Below are positions 60,638 to 64,000 of a DNA stretch of 64,000 nt, one piece after another. Every line of letters starts with the position of its first letter. Positions within the stretch are counted from its first letter, which is position 1. The position numbers and the translations under genes are program-made. The notes under the pieces were generated by a model. The model searched no databases, was not told the DNA's origin, and saw only the letters and a list, made by a program, of their open reading frames with translations. Origin of the DNA: JAVKFY01 sp040223615 (lineage in GTDB: Bacteria; Pseudomonadota; Alphaproteobacteria; GCA-2731375); NCBI GenBank assembly GCA_040223615.1, contig JAVKFY010000077.1, positions 1-64,000 on the forward strand. Reading direction: 5' to 3'.

Positions 60638-61861
60638 CTAGCCCGCCCGGGCCTCCCGGCCGATGGCGCTGCCGCGGCGGCGCAGGCCGCCGTGCAGGCT
60701 GACGAAGAACACCAGGCTGAGGCCCATGCAGGCGAGCATGGCCAGGCTCATCGGGATCGGCGTGTCGGTCGGCAGCAGGCCGACGATCTGGGCCGCGGCG
60801 GCGGAGACCGCCATCTGCAGGAAGCCGGTCAGCCCGGAAGCGGTGCCGGCCATCGCCGGCTCCACGTTCATCGCGCCGGCCTGGGCGTTGGCCATCGACA
60901 GGCCGTGCGAGACGGAGAGCACCATCGCCGGCGCGAACAGCACGATCGGCGAGAACAGCCCGGCGACGATCAGCGCCAGGCCGCCGACCGCGCCGACCAC
61001 GCCGACCAGCGCGCCGGCCAGCACCATGCGATCGATACCGAGGCGGCCGCCGATCTTCATCGACAGCATGTTCGCCGCCATGAAGGTGCCCGGCATGACG
61101 ATGAACCACAGGCCGTATTCGGTCGCCGGACGGTCCAGCAGGCCGGTCATCAGGTAGGGCGCGGCGGAGATGAAGGCGTAGAACGACGCCATCGCGAAGC
61201 TGGACTGCAGCGCGTAGGCCAGGAAGCGCCGGTTGCCGGCCAGCCGGCCGTAGCCGGACAGCAGGCTGATCACCCGGGGATGGCGGGTGCGGGTCGTGTT
61301 GGTTTCCGGCAGTTGCCACATGGTCAGCAGCAGGATCGCCAGGCCGAGGCCGGCGGTGGCCAGGAAGATGGCGCGCCAGCCGGCATGGTCGGACAGCAGG
61401 CCGCCCAGGAACGGCGCCACCATCGGCGCCACCACCACGGCGGTGATCAGCATCGACAGCGCGCGGGCGACCTGGTCCGACGCGAACAGGTCGCGGACGA
61501 TGGCACGGCCGATCACCATGCCAGCCGCGGCACCGGTCGCCTGCAGCACGCGGCCGCAGACCAGCCAGGCGATATCGCCGGCCACGGCCGACAAGGCGCC
61601 GCCGGCGACGAACAGCGCCATGCCGACGATCAGCACCGGCCGCCGTCCGTAGCGGTCCGACAGCGGCCCGTAGATCAGCGTCGACAGCGCGATCGCCAGC
61701 AGGGAGAGCGACAGCGTGAGCTGCGCCGTGGCCGAGCCGACCGCGAAGTCGGCGGCGATCTGCGGCAGCGCCGGCACGAAGATCTGCATCGACAGCGGCC
61801 CGGTCGCCGTCGCCAGCACCAGAATCAATAACAACAAGCGGGAGCCGGCAGTCAGTGCCAC
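60638..61861 (-). CDS. Bcr/CflA-family multidrug efflux MFS transporter
   Basis: 407 residues from GTG 61861. The open frame reaches further upstream but those bases are repeat and palindrome DNA; a TTG at 61900 lies in the palindrome. Twelve helices; family marks are TATGPLSMQIFVPALPQIAA, YGPLSDRYGRRPVLIVGMAL and GRAIVRDLFASDQVARALSM. Exports drugs such as chloramphenicol-like or bicyclomycin-like compounds. The palindrome at 61892-61908 is a probable operator. Confidence 0.87.
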   Translation of the reverse strand: MALTAGSRLLLLILVLATATGPLSMQIFVPALPQIAADFAVGSATAQLTLSLSLLAIALSTLIYGPLSDRYGRRPVLIVGMALFVAGGALSAVAGDIAWLVCGRVLQATGAAAGMVIGRAIVRDLFASDQVARALSMLITAVVVAPMVAPFLGGLLSDHAGWRAIFLATAGLGLAILLLTMWQLPETNTTRTRHPRVISLLSGYGRLAGNRRFLAYALQSSFAMASFYAFISAAPYLMTGLLDRPATEYGLWFIVMPGTFMAANMLSMKIGGRLGIDRMVLAGALVGVVGAVGGLALIVAGLFSPIVLFAPAMVLSVSHGLSMANAQAGAMNVEPAMAGTASGLTGFLQMAVSAAAAQIVGLLPTDTPIPMSLAMLACMGLSLVFFVSLHGGLRRRGSAIGREARAG

Positions 61862-61891
61862 GGGGGACGCCTTCGAACTGGATGTCTTGTG

Positions 61892-61908
61892 ATGTTGCAA
61901 TGCAACAT
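61892..61908. promoter_or_regulatory. Perfect 17-base palindrome, candidate operator
   Basis: ATGTTGCA, one central A, TGCAACAT, 31 bases before the preferred MFS start and within 214 bases of the divergent VOC gene. An eight-base half-site with a one-base centre fits a dimeric repressor such as TetR or MarR. No regulator gene lies next to it. It overlaps a possible TTG start, another reason to prefer GTG 61861. Confidence 0.6.
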
Positions 61909-61984
61909 AAACCCTTAACGCCGGATTACGAGGCGCGCTCGCGGCCACCAGCGTTGCGTCAGGCGCAGGGCTCCTCCCGCCAGA

Positions 61985-62027
61985 CATGGCATCACCCGGG
62001 CCGACCAACGAGAGAGCCGGGATGACG
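61985..62027. repeat. Intergenic repeat (type C), second copy
   Basis: The block GCCGACCAACGAGAGAGCCG matches the 7310-7423 unit with few changes and lies between divergent genes. The larger hairpin of the first copy is not present here. Confidence 0.55.
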
Positions 62028-62105
62028 GCTTTCTGGTGGTTCGCCCCTCGCACAACGATTTGCGCGGGCTTACACTTGCGTCAGCAACGCTTTCGGAGGT
62101 GAACC

Positions 62106-62975
62106 ATGGGCGCGCAGTACGACCGCAGCGAAGAGAACCTGGGCAATATCGTCGCGCTGGAGCACATCAACGTGCTGGTGCCGGATCAGCGGCCCGCGAC
62201 CTTGTTCTACATGGCCGGACTGGGGCTGACCCGCGACCCGTACCTGATGGCCTCGGTCACCAACATGTGGGCGAACTGCGGCAAGTCGCAGTTCCATACG
62301 CCGCACGGCGCGCCGCAGGTGTTGCGCGGCACCGTGGGCATCGTGCTGCCGAGCCGGGACGAACTGCTCGACCGGCTGAAGAAAGTGAAGCCGCACCTGA
62401 AGGGCACCGCGTTCTCCTACAAGGCGAAGAACGACCATGTCGACACCACCTGCCCCTGGGGCAACCGGATCCGCGTGCACGAGCCCGACCGCAAGCGCTT
62501 CGGGCGCATGCAGCTCGGCATGCCGTATATCGAGTTCGACGTGCCGAACGGCACCGCCAGGGGCATCGCGCGATTCTACAACGAGATCATGGCCACGCCG
62601 GCCAAGGTGAAGGGTGACGCGGCGCACGTCTCGGCCGGCCCGAACCAGGAAATGATCTTCCGCGAGAAGAAGGGCAAGCAGGCGAAGTATGACGGCCACC
62701 ACGTGGCGATCTACATCGCCGACTTTTCCGGCCCCTACGACCGGCTGGCGGAACGCGGGCTGATCAGCCGCGAGACCGACCAGTACGAATATCGCTTCCA
62801 GGACATCATCGACCTGGATACCGGCAAGGTGCTGTTCGTGATCGAGCACGAGGTGCGCTCGATGACGCACCCGCTGGCCTTCCGCCCGCTGGTGAACCGC
62901 AACCCGAACCAGTCCAACACGAACTTCGCCGCCGGCCACGAAACCACCTCGTGGTCGCTGCCGACCGGGGCCTAG
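62106..62975 (+). CDS. VOC-superfamily protein (extradiol dioxygenase-like)
   Basis: 289 residues. The repeated VOC build is visible: ALEHINVLVPDQRPATLFYM, then a second module YDGHHVAIYIADFSGPYDRL, with His residues that could bind a metal. HEPDRKRFGRMQLGMPYIEF bridges the two. It is too divergent from classical extradiol dioxygenases to name a reaction. Followed 2 bases later by the hydratase gene, which fits a ring-cleavage pathway. Confidence 0.78.
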   Translation: MGAQYDRSEENLGNIVALEHINVLVPDQRPATLFYMAGLGLTRDPYLMASVTNMWANCGKSQFHTPHGAPQVLRGTVGIVLPSRDELLDRLKKVKPHLKGTAFSYKAKNDHVDTTCPWGNRIRVHEPDRKRFGRMQLGMPYIEFDVPNGTARGIARFYNEIMATPAKVKGDAAHVSAGPNQEMIFREKKGKQAKYDGHHVAIYIADFSGPYDRLAERGLISRETDQYEYRFQDIIDLDTGKVLFVIEHEVRSMTHPLAFRPLVNRNPNQSNTNFAAGHETTSWSLPTGA

Positions 62976-62977
62976 GC

Positions 62978-63766
62978 ATGACCAACATCGCCGCCGCGGC
63001 GCTGCGGCTGGTCGAGGCGCGCCAGCGCCATCACGCCATCGTGTCGCTGGCGCCGGACCTGCCGGATGATGTGGACGAGGCCTACGCGATCCAAGAAGCG
63101 ACGCACGCCGGCATCCTGGCGGTGGTCGGCGGCGGCAAGGCGGTCGGCTACAAGATCGGCTGCACCAACCCGCAGGCGCAGGCGGAACTCGGGATCAACG
63201 CGCCGTTCCACGGCCGGCTGCTGTCGCCGTATCTGTATTCCAACCCGGCCGAGATTCCGGCGGAGCGGTATTTCATGACCGTGCTGGAACCGGAAATCGC
63301 GTTCCGCATCGGCCGCGACCTGCCGGCCGATCAGGCGCCGTTCGAGCGCGACCTGGTGAACGCCGCGGTGGCGGAGGTCATCGCCGCAATCGAGGTCGTC
63401 GACTCGCGCTACCAGGACTGGACCAGCGCCGGCGCGGAACAGGCGATCGCCGACAACGCCTTCAACGGTGCCTGGGTGCACGGAACGCCGCACACCGACC
63501 TGGACCTGCTGACGCTCGACGAGGTGCCGGTGGCGATCTCGGTCGATGGCGAGCTGCGCGAGACCGGCGTCGGCGGCAACGCGCTGGGCCACCCGCTGAA
63601 CGCGCTGTCCTGGCTGGTACATGAACTGGCACGCAAGGGCGAAGGCCTGAAGGCCGGCGACTACGTCTCGACGGGAACATGCACCGCGACGGTCCGGGTG
63701 GAGAAAGGCCAGCGCGCGGTGGCGACGTTCGGGCCGCTGGGCGAGGTGGAGCTGGTGGTTGTTTGA
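62978..63766 (+). CDS. 2-keto-4-pentenoate hydratase / FAA-hydrolase family
   Basis: 262 residues from ATG 62978. GYKIGCTNPQAQAELGINAP, the metal-binding TVLEPEIAFRIGRDLP and AAIEVVDSRYQDWTSAGAEQ, then LGHPLNALSWLVHELARKGE, fit MhpD-type hydratases that add water to 2-hydroxypentadienoates, or related fumarylacetoacetate-fold enzymes. Co-transcribed with the VOC gene. Confidence 0.87.
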   Translation: MTNIAAAALRLVEARQRHHAIVSLAPDLPDDVDEAYAIQEATHAGILAVVGGGKAVGYKIGCTNPQAQAELGINAPFHGRLLSPYLYSNPAEIPAERYFMTVLEPEIAFRIGRDLPADQAPFERDLVNAAVAEVIAAIEVVDSRYQDWTSAGAEQAIADNAFNGAWVHGTPHTDLDLLTLDEVPVAISVDGELRETGVGGNALGHPLNALSWLVHELARKGEGLKAGDYVSTGTCTATVRVEKGQRAVATFGPLGEVELVVV

Positions 63767-63787
63767 CGACATTGTTGTTTTGGCCAG

Positions 63788-63901
63788 CCCCCACCTCACC
63801 CTGCCCCTCTCCCCCAGACGGCGGAGAGGGAACGAAGCGGCGATGACGTTACCGCTCCCTCTGCGCACCTGGGGGCGGAGAGGGTTGGGGTGAGGTGGGG
63901 G
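63788..63901. repeat. Long palindromic repeat, type A, copy 4
   Basis: Starts CCCCCACCTCACC, ends GGGGTGAGGTGGGGG, with inner CCTCTCCC/GGGCGGAGAGGG arms, matching the copies at 15206 and 47564. Lies between the hydratase gene and the partial gene at the window end. Confidence 0.85.
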
Positions 63902-63932
63902 AGCCCGCTGTAGAACGAGTTGCGAGCCGAAC

Positions 63933-64000
63933 ATGTTCACCATCGACCCTAACCGTCTCGACCTGGCGCTGGAATTCCGGCGCAAGCCGTTCGGCGAGCA
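63933..64000 (+). CDS. Partial gene at the window end
   Basis: Opens with ATG 63933 as FTIDPNRLDLALEFRRKPFG and runs off the window. Charged and soluble-looking; a weak ribosome site lies upstream. Family unknown. Alternatively the frame is chance. Confidence 0.45.
   Translation, partial: MFTIDPNRLDLALEFRRKPFGE

Noticed and set aside
15206..63901. The type A palindromes as a CRISPR array
   Set aside because: Copies are single and many kilobases apart, with no spacers and no cas genes.

Overview
The window is high-GC, gene-dense DNA, with many genes coupled by ATGA, GTGA or TGATG overlaps. TRAP transport, NDP-forming acyl-CoA ligase, hydantoinase/oxoprolinase, TauD-type dioxygenase and FecR-type genes point to a free-living alphaproteobacterium, probably Rhodospirillales-like. 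This rests on family resemblance only; no rRNA or tRNA gene was recognised.

Region 1 (1-8043, minus strand) is an eleven-gene cell-envelope cluster: an ExbB/TolQ/MotA-like channel, an ExbD-like partner, an OmpA-type peptidoglycan-binding protein, an SLT lytic transglycosylase, a lipoprotein, secreted coiled-coil proteins and three proteins I cannot assign. It looks like an ion-driven envelope machine that I cannot name, and it is my best candidate for an undescribed system. Region 2 (8067-16687, minus) is a mostly coupled catabolic run: HAD dehalogenase-like protein, Tat-type FecR-domain protein, PaaK-like CoA ligase, PEP mutase/isocitrate lyase-like lyase, hyuB, hyuA, then greB and an isochorismatase-fold protein lacking the usual nucleophile. 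Region 3 (16773-34972) holds mixed metabolic units: aldehyde dehydrogenase, NDP-forming CoA ligase, TauD/TfdA dioxygenase, aspartate dehydrogenase-like protein, a hybrid-free histidine kinase, hemolysin III, a flavoprotein, the dgoK-dgoA pair, and a TRAP transporter flanked by an MDR oxidoreductase, an acyl-CoA synthetase and a thioesterase.

Region 4 (34969 to about 55092, minus) is a short-tailed (podovirus-like) prophage remnant in one long polarity: terminase, portal, internal virion protein, scaffold, DUF5309-type capsid, adaptor, stabilisation/tail proteins, tail fibre and a lysis module. No integrase, repressor, replication gene or endolysin is visible. Three genes are broken (holin -1 frameshift, tail-protein opal stop, cargo-gene amber stop), low-GC cargo islands interrupt it, and two copies of a repeat also found in host DNA lie inside it. 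It is therefore an old resident: decayed, or domesticated in the manner of a gene-transfer-agent.

Region 5 (55217-64000) contains infA, a crotonase without its catalytic glutamates, GNAT and NUDIX genes, a coupled methyltransferase/enoyl-CoA hydratase set, a Bcr/CflA drug exporter behind a near-perfect palindrome, and a VOC protein plus FAA-hydrolase/keto-acid hydratase pair resembling the end of a meta-cleavage pathway. A palindromic repeat of about 110 bases (copies at 15206, 47564, 53114 and 63788) and two smaller repeat families lie between genes.
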